Shown: positions 1 to 6,594 of the stretch, in pieces
Numbering within the stretch: the stretch's first letter is position 1
Layout of the letters: each line of letters begins with the position of its first letter
Assembly (NCBI GenBank): GCA_023143935.1
Contig: JAGLGQ010000014.1
Span: 1 to 9,703 of the forward strand
Source of the DNA: Minisyncoccota bacterium
Lineage (GTDB): Bacteria > Patescibacteriota > Minisyncoccia > Phycocordibacterales > GCA-2747955
DNA: 9,703 nt
Direction of reading: 5' to 3'
Notes under the pieces: generated by a model
Told to the model about the DNA's origin: nothing
The model's input: the letters and a program-made list of their open reading frames with translations, nothing else
Database searches by the model: none
Position numbers and translations under genes: made by a program

Positions 1-44
1 TTTTTTTGTTTCGTTACAGAATAAATTTTGAAGAAATATTGTAG

Positions 45-50
45 TATAAT
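45..50 (+). promoter_or_regulatory. Candidate -10 box for the PAP2-comEC pair
   Basis: A perfect TATAAT lies 41 bp upstream of the PAP2 start codon. No good -35 is seen at 16-18 bp; that position reads TAAATT. Transcription would begin near base 57 and leave a leader of about 35 nt without a Shine-Dalgarno motif. A weaker extended -10-like string, TGTTAAACT at 76-84, lies 7 nt before the ATG and could instead give a leaderless transcript. The T-run at 1-7 may be the tail of a terminator of an upstream gene outside the window. Confidence 0.45.
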
Positions 51-91
51 TGAGTTGCTGATTAATAAAAAAACATGTTAAACTTTAAATT

Positions 92-634
92 ATGGAAAAT
101 TTTGAATTAAATTACCAAATTTTTTATTTTTTAAATAGTTTTACTTTTCAAAATATATATTTAGATTTATTTTTTATTTTTATAGCTAAATATTTAATAT
201 TTATTTTAATAATAATATTTTTAATTTTCTTTGGAAAACTAATTTGGCAAGATAAAAAAATTGAAATAAAAGAATTTTTAATTTATTTTACAGGAAGTAT
301 AAGTGCTTGGTTTTTTGTAAAAATTTTAAAACAATTTATTGTTGCCGAAAGACCATTTTCTATTTTAGAAAATATAAAACCCTTAATAGAAAGAACCGAT
401 ATCTATAATTCTTTCCCATCTGGACATTCCGCTTTTTCATACGCTCTAGCTATTAGCATATTTTTTTATAATAAAAAACTTGGAATTATTTCTATCTTTT
501 TAGCTACACTTATAGCTTTAGGAAGAGTTTTTACGGGAATTCATTTTCCTCTAGATATTTTTATAGGATTTTTAGTAGGAATTATAATACCAATTATAAT
601 CTACAAAATTTTAAAAAAATATAATGATAAATAA
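92..634 (+). CDS. PAP2-family membrane lipid phosphatase
   Basis: A 180-residue integral membrane protein of the PAP2 (type 2 phosphatidic acid phosphatase) family. The three catalytic motifs are all intact: KX6RP at residues 80-88 (K80, R87, P88), PSGH at 109-112 with H112 as the likely general acid, and RX5HX3D at 145-155 (R145, H151 as the nucleophile position, D155). Hydrophobic segments flank them, as in BcrC/PgpB-type enzymes, where the active site faces the outside of the membrane. In this family the usual reaction is dephosphorylation of undecaprenyl diphosphate or another lipid phosphate; undecaprenyl carrier recycling would suit the cell-wall genes nearby, but the substrate is inferred. 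The start ATG has no Shine-Dalgarno. The last 11 bp overlap the comEC start, suggesting translational coupling. Length is normal for the family. Confidence 0.9.
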   Translation: MENFELNYQIFYFLNSFTFQNIYLDLFFIFIAKYLIFILIIIFLIFFGKLIWQDKKIEIKEFLIYFTGSISAWFFVKILKQFIVAERPFSILENIKPLIERTDIYNSFPSGHSAFSYALAISIFFYNKKLGIISIFLATLIALGRVFTGIHFPLDIFIGFLVGIIIPIIIYKILKKYNDK

Positions 635-2087
635 GATATTTTATTCTTTTATAATTTCTTTTTTAATTTCTATTTTTTTTTCTTCTCTAAATTATAATTT
701 TTTTTATGAAATTCTTTTTTTAGCAACTACAACTATTTTTATATCTTTTATATATTTAATTCATAAAAAATACATTCCCTTTTTTATAAAAATATTAATT
801 ATAATTTCTCTTGCTTTTTTATTGGGAACATTTAGATACGATTTTTTTGAAAAAAATAATAAAGGAGAATTTGACAACCTTTTACATCAAAAAATAACTC
901 AACAATTTATTATTAATGATATACCAGAAAAAAAAGGTTATCACACAAAATTAATTTTAAAATTTAAAGATGCTAATTCTCAAGCTATATCTTGGGTTCC
1001 AAATTATCCTACATATAATTATGGTGATTTAATAGAAATTGAGGGATATTTATTAAAACCAAAAAATTTTAAAAATGAACTTGGTCGTGAATTTGACTAT
1101 ATTTCTTATCTTAAAAAAGAAAAAATTTTTTATGAAATAAAAACGCCAAATATAACCTTTATAGAATCTAATCATGGAAATCAAATTAAAGAAAAATTAT
1201 TTAATATAAAAAAAATATTTTTAAATAAAATAAAAGAACAAATTCCTCCCCCACAATCTTTTTTATTGGGAGGTATTCTTTTGGGAGCAAAAGAAGATGT
1301 TGGAAAAGAATTATTAGATGAATTTAGAAAAACTGGCATCATTCACATTGTTGTTTTGTCTGGATATAATCTAACATTAGTCGCTGATTTTTTTATGAAA
1401 CTTTTTGCCTTCACGGGATTTACTTTATCAAGTATTTTTGGTTCAATGGCTATTATCTTTTTTGCAATTATGGTTGGAGCATCTGCCACAATTATTAGAG
1501 CATCCATTATGGCTCTTTTGGTGATAATAGCTAAAATCACAGGAAGAGATTCCGAAATAATAAAAATTTTATTTTTAACTGGTTTTATTATGGTACTTTT
1601 TAATCCTATGATTTTAGTTTATGATGCATCTTTTCAATTATCTTTTTTAGCAACTTTAGGACTTTTAACTTTAGGAAAAAAAATGGAATCATATTTAAAA
1701 ATTATTCCTAAAACTTTTGAATTAAGGGGAATTTTGGCTGCTACCATATCCACACAAATATTTGTAGCCCCTTTATTAATATATATGATGGGAGAAATAT
1801 CTATAATATCCCCCTTGGTAAACATATTAATTTTAATTTTAATTCCATGTACAATGTTTTTAGGATTACTTTTAATTTTATTTTCTTTTATTTCAACTAC
1901 CTTTTCTAGTCTTTTAGCTTTTTTGCTTTTTATTATATTATCTTATGATTTATTTATAACTGGATTTTTTGCAAAAATACCTATTTCTGTTTTACAATTA
2001 AATTTTAAATTTTTAGAAATAATTTTTATATATTTAAGTTTTATAATTATTTTTTTCTTTTATAAAAAATCACAAAAAAAATTATAA
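624..2087 (+). CDS. comEC: ComEC/Rec2-like DNA-uptake channel, short form
   Basis: A 487-residue polytopic membrane protein. Residues about 5-70 form N-terminal membrane segments. Residues about 75-175 match the soluble DUF4131/OB-like region, including the typical YGDLIEIEGYL and FDYISYLKKEKI strings. Residues about 208-480 form the Competence domain, starting at PPPQSFLLGGILLGAKEDV and including the signature GIIHIVVLSGYNL near residue 243, then many helices. ComEC forms the inner-membrane pore for single-stranded DNA in natural transformation. The C-terminal metallo-beta-lactamase-like domain of long ComEC proteins such as the B. subtilis one is absent: the ORF ends a few residues after its last helix. 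It starts inside the PAP2 gene and ends just before a bidirectional terminator. The two pilin genes in the window fit a DNA-uptake role, but transport has not been shown. No Shine-Dalgarno is present. Confidence 0.88.
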   Translation: MINKIFYSFIISFLISIFFSSLNYNFFYEILFLATTTIFISFIYLIHKKYIPFFIKILIIISLAFLLGTFRYDFFEKNNKGEFDNLLHQKITQQFIINDIPEKKGYHTKLILKFKDANSQAISWVPNYPTYNYGDLIEIEGYLLKPKNFKNELGREFDYISYLKKEKIFYEIKTPNITFIESNHGNQIKEKLFNIKKIFLNKIKEQIPPPQSFLLGGILLGAKEDVGKELLDEFRKTGIIHIVVLSGYNLTLVADFFMKLFAFTGFTLSSIFGSMAIIFFAIMVGASATIIRASIMALLVIIAKITGRDSEIIKILFLTGFIMVLFNPMILVYDASFQLSFLATLGLLTLGKKMESYLKIIPKTFELRGILAATISTQIFVAPLLIYMMGEISIISPLVNILILILIPCTMFLGLLLILFSFISTTFSSLLAFLLFIILSYDLFITGFFAKIPISVLQLNFKFLEIIFIYLSFIIIFFFYKKSQKKL

Positions 2088-2090
2088 ATA

Positions 2091-2120
2091 AAAAAAAAAT
2101 TGCTTTAGCAATTTTTTTTT
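2091..2120. terminator. Bidirectional intrinsic terminator
   Basis: A near-perfect stem-loop: an A-run ending in AATTGC at 2091-2103, loop TTTA, then GCAATT followed by a T-run at 2108-2120. It lies 3 bp after the comEC stop and 3 bp before the end of the convergent HhH gene. The A-run on one side and the T-run on the other let it terminate both strands. Confidence 0.85.
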
Positions 2121-2123
2121 TAA

Positions 2124-2912
2124 TTATAATTTTTTACCTCCACTTAAAAAATCTTGAAATTCCTGTAATTCTTCCCAACTTTCATGTGAAGCAAGTGATG
2201 CTTGTTCTGGCCAAGTAGTAGGATCATGAAAAGAAAATCTATCTCCTCCCTCTTTTAAAATCAATTTAATCCGTTCAACAGAAGTTGCCGCTAAATCTTG
2301 CCAAGTTACAATATTTGCATTTTTTAATAAAATTTCAATTTTTGGACCAACTCCTTCAATAATTTTTAAATCATCATTTTTAAGCATCCCAAAAGGATTA
2401 GATGTCTTAATTTTTTCTTGATAGGGTGGAATAGAAGATTCTGAAATTATTTTTTCACTAAAATCTTCATCTTGATTTTCTACTATTTCTGTTGCGACTG
2501 GCTCTTCAATTACTTCTTCTACTTCTTCAACCTTTTCTACCATAATTGGCTCTTCTACAACCTCTTCTATCTTTTCCACCATAACTGGTTCTCTAATAAT
2601 TTTTTCTACTCTTTCTGTTACAATCGATTCTTTGATTATTTCTTCTGCTTTTTTTGCTTCAACAGATTTCTTTGCATTAACCAGAGCTATTGTTTTTCTT
2701 ATTTGCTCTAATCTTTCCCCCTCCTCCCTTTGTCTTACTTCTTTTTCTTCTTTTAAATTCCTAAAAATATTTTCGTTTCTTTTTTTAGAAAAAAAACGTT
2801 CCCATAACATTCTAACTATCCACCCCAATATAAACGCCACCAAAAGCATTATAATAATTTCTCCTAATGCACTCGATCCAGTATAATCTTTTGTAACATT
2901 GTTTGTAAACAT
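2124..2912 (-). CDS. Membrane-anchored coiled-coil protein with C-terminal HhH domain
   Basis: A 262-residue protein of unknown role. Residues 17-37 form one hydrophobic helix, followed by the basic stretch RMLWERFFSKKR, which by the positive-inside rule puts the rest of the protein in the cytoplasm. Residues about 45-95 are highly charged and likely coiled coil. Residues 91-145 are imperfect Glu/Val repeats of about 12-16 residues (REPVMVEKIEE, EEPIMVEKVEE, EEPVATEIVE). Residues 179-222 form a helix-hairpin-helix unit, with DDLKIIEGVGPKIEILLKNA as its core, of the kind found C-terminally in many bacterial proteins (LxxIEGIGPKI type), and the following WPEQASLA string is usual for this domain. 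HhH domains commonly bind DNA non-specifically, so a membrane-tethered nucleic-acid-binding role is possible but inferred. It lies 23 bp downstream of the peptidoglycan-binding gene and is probably co-transcribed. No Shine-Dalgarno is seen. Confidence 0.8.
   Translation of the reverse strand: MFTNNVTKDYTGSSALGEIIIMLLVAFILGWIVRMLWERFFSKKRNENIFRNLKEEKEVRQREEGERLEQIRKTIALVNAKKSVEAKKAEEIIKESIVTERVEKIIREPVMVEKIEEVVEEPIMVEKVEEVEEVIEEPVATEIVENQDEDFSEKIISESSIPPYQEKIKTSNPFGMLKNDDLKIIEGVGPKIEILLKNANIVTWQDLAATSVERIKLILKEGGDRFSFHDPTTWPEQASLASHESWEELQEFQDFLSGGKKL
2478..2642 (-). repeat. Degenerate in-frame tandem repeat coding EEP-x-MVEK-type units
   Basis: About four imperfect units of roughly 36-48 bp encode residues 91-145 of the HhH protein. 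Units alternate hydrophobic pairs (II, VV, VI) with E/R-E-P and VEK/VEE strings. The repeat is visible in both protein and DNA, for example in recurring CCATAA and GGCTCTTC-like strings on the plus strand. The region is a spacer between the coiled coil and the HhH domain. Confidence 0.7.
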
Positions 2913-2935
2913 AATACTATTTTTTAAACTAATAA

Positions 2936-3472
2936 TTAATTATTTTTTAAAATATCTTCCGCCTTACTTCTGCAATAAATTTCATTTATTTTTGTTCTAG
3001 TTGTCTTTTTTACAAAACCCAAAACAACCCCTTCTTTTTCATCTAAATTATTCTTTCTTTGAAATTCAATTAACGCTGATTTTGTTTTAGGTCCAAAAAA
3101 ACCATCAATAAATAATGAATTTCCTTCAAATTCATTTAAAAAATTTTGTAATTTAGCGACTTCGTTTTTTTTATTTATATTACCCTTTCCCAAATAATCT
3201 TTTATGTATGAAGTGCAAGATACCTTCATGCTAACTACCCTTTTTTCTACACTTCTTTCATTATTAATATTATTAATATAATTGCTATTGCTGTAAAAAA
3301 TTGATGCGCCATTTCTATATTTATTTTGTTCAATTCCTTCTAAATTCATATTAAAAGAACAAAAATTTTTTACACCACACACATACCAATAACTACTAAT
3401 AAAAACCCATATTATAAAAAAAATAATTATAAGAAAAAATCCTTTTTTATTATATAAATAACCCATATCCAT
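2936..3472 (-). CDS. Membrane-anchored peptidoglycan-binding protein
   Basis: A 178-residue protein. Residues 11-30 form a signal anchor after a short basic N-terminus (YLYNKKG), followed by the aromatic and cysteine-rich segment YWYVCGVKNFC at 29-38. A variable linker runs to about residue 85. Residues 88-167 form a peptidoglycan-binding domain (PG_binding_1-like): VAKLQNFLNEFEGNSL, then IDGFFGPKTKSALIEFQRKNN and a closing TTRTKINEIYC. The domain should bind cell-wall muropeptides outside the membrane. I chose the ATG at 3472 over an in-frame TTG at 3490, because the region between them holds a perfect TATAAT box that would then be untranscribed; a second ATG at 3466 is an alternative. The promoter geometry predicts a leaderless mRNA. 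It lies just downstream of murC and upstream of the HhH gene. Confidence 0.85.
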   Translation of the reverse strand: MDMGYLYNKKGFFLIIIFFIIWVFISSYWYVCGVKNFCSFNMNLEGIEQNKYRNGASIFYSNSNYINNINNERSVEKRVVSMKVSCTSYIKDYLGKGNINKKNEVAKLQNFLNEFEGNSLFIDGFFGPKTKSALIEFQRKNNLDEKEGVVLGFVKKTTRTKINEIYCRSKAEDILKNN

Positions 3473-3478
3473 AATGTT

Positions 3479-3506
3479 ATTATACAGCAAAAGATAATTC
3501 TGTAAA
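3479..3506 (-). promoter_or_regulatory. Sigma70-type promoter giving a leaderless transcript
   Basis: On the minus strand, TTTACA (3501-3506) and TATAAT (3479-3484) are separated by 16 bp. The six bases after the -10 box, AACATT, lead directly to the ATG at 3472, so the expected +1 is the A of the start codon. The -35 box begins 4 bp after the murC stop, so the gene can be expressed separately from the murC operon. Confidence 0.75.
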
Positions 3507-3510
3507 GCAT

Positions 3511-4821
3511 TTATATAACCTTTTTTAAAATAACCAATTCTTTACTCACTTTGTCAATATCAGAAGCCCCCACGGTTGCTATGACATATTCATTATTAAA
3601 ATCAAACTCTCTTACTTGTTTTATACAATCTTTATGGTCTTTACAAAAATATGTTTTTTTATTCCCCCTTTCACTCTTTACTTTCTCAAAAAATTCTTCA
3701 GAAGTAATTTGTTTTCTGTCGTCTCTTGGAGAATATATTTTTTCAATAAATAAAATATCAGGAATTTTTAATGCTTCAATAAATTCATCTAAAAAATCAA
3801 AAGTTCTAGAATACATATGGGGTTGAAAAATAATTACATTATTTTTATCAAAATATTTTTCTTTTAATGTTTTACAAAAAACATTAATACTTTCTGGATT
3901 ATGAGCATAATCATCATAAACTAAAGCTCCTTTTTTTGTTTTACCTATATATTCAAATCTTCTTTTTGTACCCAAAAAATTATCTGAAAGATATTTTTTT
4001 GCATTTTCTTTTGAAAAATTTAATATTTTTGAAAGTGCTAAAACTGTTTTTGCATTTTCTTTATTATATTTTCCGCTTATATTTAATTTATCAATTTTAA
4101 AATCATTATAATTTATAATATTTATACCTTTTTTACAAGCCATATCTATAACTTCTTTTAAATTAACATCTGAAGTATTACAAATTATACTTCCATTATC
4201 TTTTACATTTTCAATAAATTTTACAAAAGTTTTTTTTACATTCTCAAAAGTTTTAAAAAAATCTAAATGATCTGGGGTAATATTAGTAATTATTAAAACA
4301 TCAGGATAAATATTTAAAAAAGAATTTTTATATTCACAAGATTCCACTACAAAAAAGTCTGAATCTCCATATAAAAAATTAGAATTAAATTTTTTTGATA
4401 TTCCACCCATAATAACAGTTGGTTTCATTTTTTGATTTATCAAAACTTCCGCTGTCATTGCCGTAGTTGTAGTTTTTCCATTCGTACCAGAAATAGCTAT
4501 GGTAAATTTTTCTTTTGAAATTTTTCCTAAAAATTCAGGATAAGAATATTCTTTAATTCCCCTATTAGCCACCTCCATTCTTTCTGGATTACTATCTAAA
4601 ATGGCGGGTGAATATATAAAAAAATCAAAATCAAAAACTATATTTTCTTTTTTCTGATTTTCAAAAAAAATTAAATTACAATTTTTTACTAAAAAATCTG
4701 TATTTTCATTACTACAAATATCAGACCCATAAATTTTATAACCCTTAAAATATAAATACTGAGCAAGAGCGGAAACCCCTATTCCGCCCACCCCAGATAA
4801 AAAAACTTTTTTTTCACTCAT
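3511..4821 (-). CDS. murC: UDP-N-acetylmuramate--L-alanine ligase
   Basis: A 436-residue cytoplasmic Mur ligase. It adds L-alanine to UDP-MurNAc with ATP, the first step of the peptidoglycan peptide stem. Domains in order: N-terminal UDP-binding Rossmann fold with GVGGIG at 10-15; central ATPase with P-loop GTNGKTTT at 112-119, ESCEY at 160-164 and ITPDHLD at 181-187; and the C-terminal ligase domain with RRFE at 287-290, DDYAHNP at 303-309 and QPHMYSRT at 333-340. The last string is typical of MurC (QPHxYSRT) and separates it from MurD, MurE and MurF; Mpl-type ligases are the closest alternative. Two departures from the commonest MurC are GTN for GTH in the P-loop and AHN for AHH in the C-domain. 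It starts immediately after the TAA of the upstream gene, so it is operonic and probably translationally coupled. Confidence 0.93.
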   Translation of the reverse strand: MSEKKVFLSGVGGIGVSALAQYLYFKGYKIYGSDICSNENTDFLVKNCNLIFFENQKKENIVFDFDFFIYSPAILDSNPERMEVANRGIKEYSYPEFLGKISKEKFTIAISGTNGKTTTTAMTAEVLINQKMKPTVIMGGISKKFNSNFLYGDSDFFVVESCEYKNSFLNIYPDVLIITNITPDHLDFFKTFENVKKTFVKFIENVKDNGSIICNTSDVNLKEVIDMACKKGINIINYNDFKIDKLNISGKYNKENAKTVLALSKILNFSKENAKKYLSDNFLGTKRRFEYIGKTKKGALVYDDYAHNPESINVFCKTLKEKYFDKNNVIIFQPHMYSRTFDFLDEFIEALKIPDILFIEKIYSPRDDRKQITSEEFFEKVKSERGNKKTYFCKDHKDCIKQVREFDFNNEYVIATVGASDIDKVSKELVILKKVI

Positions 4822-5766
4822 TTATTTTTTTTCTTTCTTATTGTATAAAGTTTCTATTAAATTGCTAAAGGATTTATTGTCTGTAAAAAATACCAAAGTA
4901 CGCAAATCAATAAAAGAATAACCAAATACAACATATCCCTCATCATCTAAAATAACTCTCGTATCTTTATTATATAAAACAAGATCTACAAAAGGTTGAG
5001 CAAAATATTTTTTATTAACAGAAAGGAATCCTCCTATATCAAATAATAAATTATTTTCCCAAGACAGCATGCTGGCATAAGATGAATCAAAATCTTTCAT
5101 TTTTAAAATTAAGAATGGAGAATTACCCTCGGTAGATAATATACCCACAGTCCAATCATCAGATAAATTTCTAAAAAATTGATAAGGGGCTCTAACATCC
5201 AATACCTCAAAAACATCTTCAGCACTTGCCAAAATCTTATATCCCTCATTATCTTTTTTGGTAAAATAAAAGATTTTAATGTCACCCTTTGGTATATCAC
5301 TAGTATCTTTTATTTCTTTAGCAATTCTAAATATATCACCCCTATCTAACCCGTCTAATAATTCTTCCTTTTTGAAATCAAAATAAACCAAAGATTTTGG
5401 TTCTACAACTGTGTTTTTTTCTAAAGAATCACCATTTTTAATAATAGTAAAAATTATTACAGCAGCAACGGCCGCAATCCCTAATAAAATAAGCATGCTA
5501 GATAAAATTATTAAAAAAATATTATTTTTATTTTTTATTGAATACTTATGTTGCACCTGAGCTTTATTCTTCTCGTTAATAATCATTTTTGCTAAAGAAG
5601 TTGGCTTTCCTTTTAAAGCTTTAATGGCAAAATCACGATAAGTTCTAACGGTTTGCTTTCGGGGAGCGGGAGGAGTTTCATTATTTTCTTTTTTTGAATC
5701 AACAAGCTCACTAATTTGATGGGCTTCTTTATCTACAAAATCATGATTATTGTCTTTATTATCCAT
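4822..5766 (-). CDS. Conserved single-pass membrane protein, function unknown
   Basis: A 314-residue protein. Residues 1-80 are polar and charged, with a well-formed block QTVRTYRDFAIKALKGKPTS at 38-57. Residues 83-109 form one strong transmembrane helix, and residues 110-314 a soluble domain. The basic residues before the helix place the first part in the cytoplasm and the large domain outside. The outer domain has the features SLVYFDFKKEE near 125, PYQFFRNLSDDWTVGIL near 194, PFLILKMKDFDSSYASMLSWE at 217-237 and YVVFGYSFIDLRTLVFF near 278. I recall proteins of this layout as common hypotheticals in Parcubacteria, but no function is known to me. It sits 5 bp after the NYN gene and 0 bp before murC, so an envelope or cell-wall role is a reasonable inference only. 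No cleavable signal or catalytic motif is visible. Confidence 0.85.
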   Translation of the reverse strand: MDNKDNNHDFVDKEAHQISELVDSKKENNETPPAPRKQTVRTYRDFAIKALKGKPTSLAKMIINEKNKAQVQHKYSIKNKNNIFLIILSSMLILLGIAAVAAVIIFTIIKNGDSLEKNTVVEPKSLVYFDFKKEELLDGLDRGDIFRIAKEIKDTSDIPKGDIKIFYFTKKDNEGYKILASAEDVFEVLDVRAPYQFFRNLSDDWTVGILSTEGNSPFLILKMKDFDSSYASMLSWENNLLFDIGGFLSVNKKYFAQPFVDLVLYNKDTRVILDDEGYVVFGYSFIDLRTLVFFTDNKSFSNLIETLYNKKEKK

Positions 5767-5771
5767 ATTTT

Positions 5772-6524
5772 TTATTTTTTTCTTAAATCTAAAGTCCCAT
5801 CTATAATAATATCTTTTGTAGAAACTCTTGATATTTCAGCAAAATTTTTTTTATTAATTATTTTTTTTAATACTTTCTTAACTTTAGGAATTTTTTCCAT
5901 ACCCCTTCTTTCTTTTTTTAAATCAACTGTTTTTTTATTAGAATTATTAGTTTTTTCTGATTCTTTTTTTTCACTAATTTTTTTTGTTTTTATATTTTTA
6001 TTTTGTCTAAAATTTTTTTTATTAATTAAATATCTATCTTTGTTTTCTGATAAATCCAAAAAATCATCACAAGCTTCTACTAATTTTGCTGAAGATGATT
6101 TTCTGAAAGAAGCCACTTCTACCTGACAACCTGCACTAAATTTCAAATATTCTACCAATGGCACAAAATCACCATCACCAGAAACAATTATTACAGCATC
6201 TAATTTTGGAGCAAGTCTAATAGCATCTATTGCAATACCAACATCCCAATCTGCTTTCTTCGCTCCCCCTATAAAAATTTGTAAATCTTTTTCTTTTGTC
6301 TCAATTCCTACTTTTTTTAAAGCTTCAAAAAATACTCCCTCTTCACCGCTCTCAGTAGTTATCACATAAGCAATAGCGCGTATTAAAAACCTATCTGCTG
6401 TTACATCTTCTAAAATATTTTTAAAATTTACATTTGCCCCATATAAATTACGAGCAGAATGATATAAATTCTGTGCATCTATAAAAACTCCCACTCTTTG
6501 ATTTTTTTGTTTTATTATTGTCAT
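5772..6524 (-). CDS. NYN/LabA-like PIN-fold ribonuclease-type protein
   Basis: A 250-residue protein of the NYN (LabA/DUF88) family, a PIN-like fold whose studied members are often metal-dependent RNases. Motifs are intact: GVFIDAQNLYHSA with D16 and N19; DWDVGIAID with D94 and D100; SGDGDF with D117 and D119; and VEVASFRKSSSAKLVEACDDFLDL closing the domain near residue 158. Residues about 165-225 form a Lys/Asn/Glu-rich low-complexity tail that may bind RNA. The reading frame is open upstream to 6581, but those 19 extra codons lie in the pilin terminator and the -10 box, so the ATG at 6524 is the start. It is the first gene of the operon with the unknown membrane protein and murC. The RNA target is unknown. 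Confidence 0.88.
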   Translation of the reverse strand: MTIIKQKNQRVGVFIDAQNLYHSARNLYGANVNFKNILEDVTADRFLIRAIAYVITTESGEEGVFFEALKKVGIETKEKDLQIFIGGAKKADWDVGIAIDAIRLAPKLDAVIIVSGDGDFVPLVEYLKFSAGCQVEVASFRKSSSAKLVEACDDFLDLSENKDRYLINKKNFRQNKNIKTKKISEKKESEKTNNSNKKTVDLKKERRGMEKIPKVKKVLKKIINKKNFAEISRVSTKDIIIDGTLDLRKK

Positions 6525-6533
6525 TTGAAAGAA

Positions 6534-6542
6534 ATTATAACA
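6534..6542 (-). promoter_or_regulatory. Extended -10 promoter for the NYN-murC operon
   Basis: The minus strand reads TGTTATAAT, a perfect extended -10 (TG at 6541-6542, TATAAT at 6534-6539). Nine bases, TTCTTTCAA, separate it from the ATG at 6524, so the transcript should carry a leader of only 0-3 nt. No good -35 is seen, as is normal for extended -10 promoters. It directly follows the T-run of the pilin terminator. Confidence 0.75.
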
Positions 6543-6543
6543 T

Positions 6544-6573
6544 AAAAAAAAACCAGCCAAAGCTGATTTTTTT
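6544..6573 (-). terminator. Intrinsic terminator of the pilin gene
   Basis: On the minus strand an A-run and ATCAGC pair with GCTGGT and a T-run across the short loop TTTG, with one G-T wobble. It lies about 20 bp after the pilin stop codon. The A-run on the opposite side means it could also stop plus-strand transcription. Confidence 0.82.
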
Positions 6574-6594
6574 AAAAACAATAACTAAATTAAA

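Noticed and set aside
1343..1825. Two minus-strand ORFs within comEC
   Set aside because: They lie opposite a well-supported membrane protein gene, have no recognisable domain and reflect the AT-rich complementary frame.
2472..2711. Plus-strand Phe/Tyr-rich repeated ORF
   Set aside because: It is the antisense of the Glu/Val repeats of the HhH protein.
2882..2887. Perfect TATAAT on the plus strand inside the HhH gene
   Set aside because: It faces against the gene, has no supporting -35 or TG and leads to no plausible gene; expected by chance in AT-rich DNA.
2124..2912. ComEA assignment for the HhH protein
   Set aside because: The HhH motif is of a different type and the charge pattern after the membrane helix predicts a cytoplasmic domain.
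3473..3490. TTG start for the peptidoglycan-binding protein
   Set aside because: It would place the TATAAT box inside the coding sequence, and an ATG follows at 3472 in ideal position.
5716..6126. Plus-strand ORF of 136 residues opposite the NYN gene
   Set aside because: Phe/Ile/Leu-rich translation of the complement of a Lys-rich coding region; no family resemblance.
6525..6581. N-terminal extension of the NYN protein from an ATG at 6581
   Set aside because: These 19 codons are the translation of the pilin terminator hairpin and the extended -10 box; family homology starts at the ATG at 6524.
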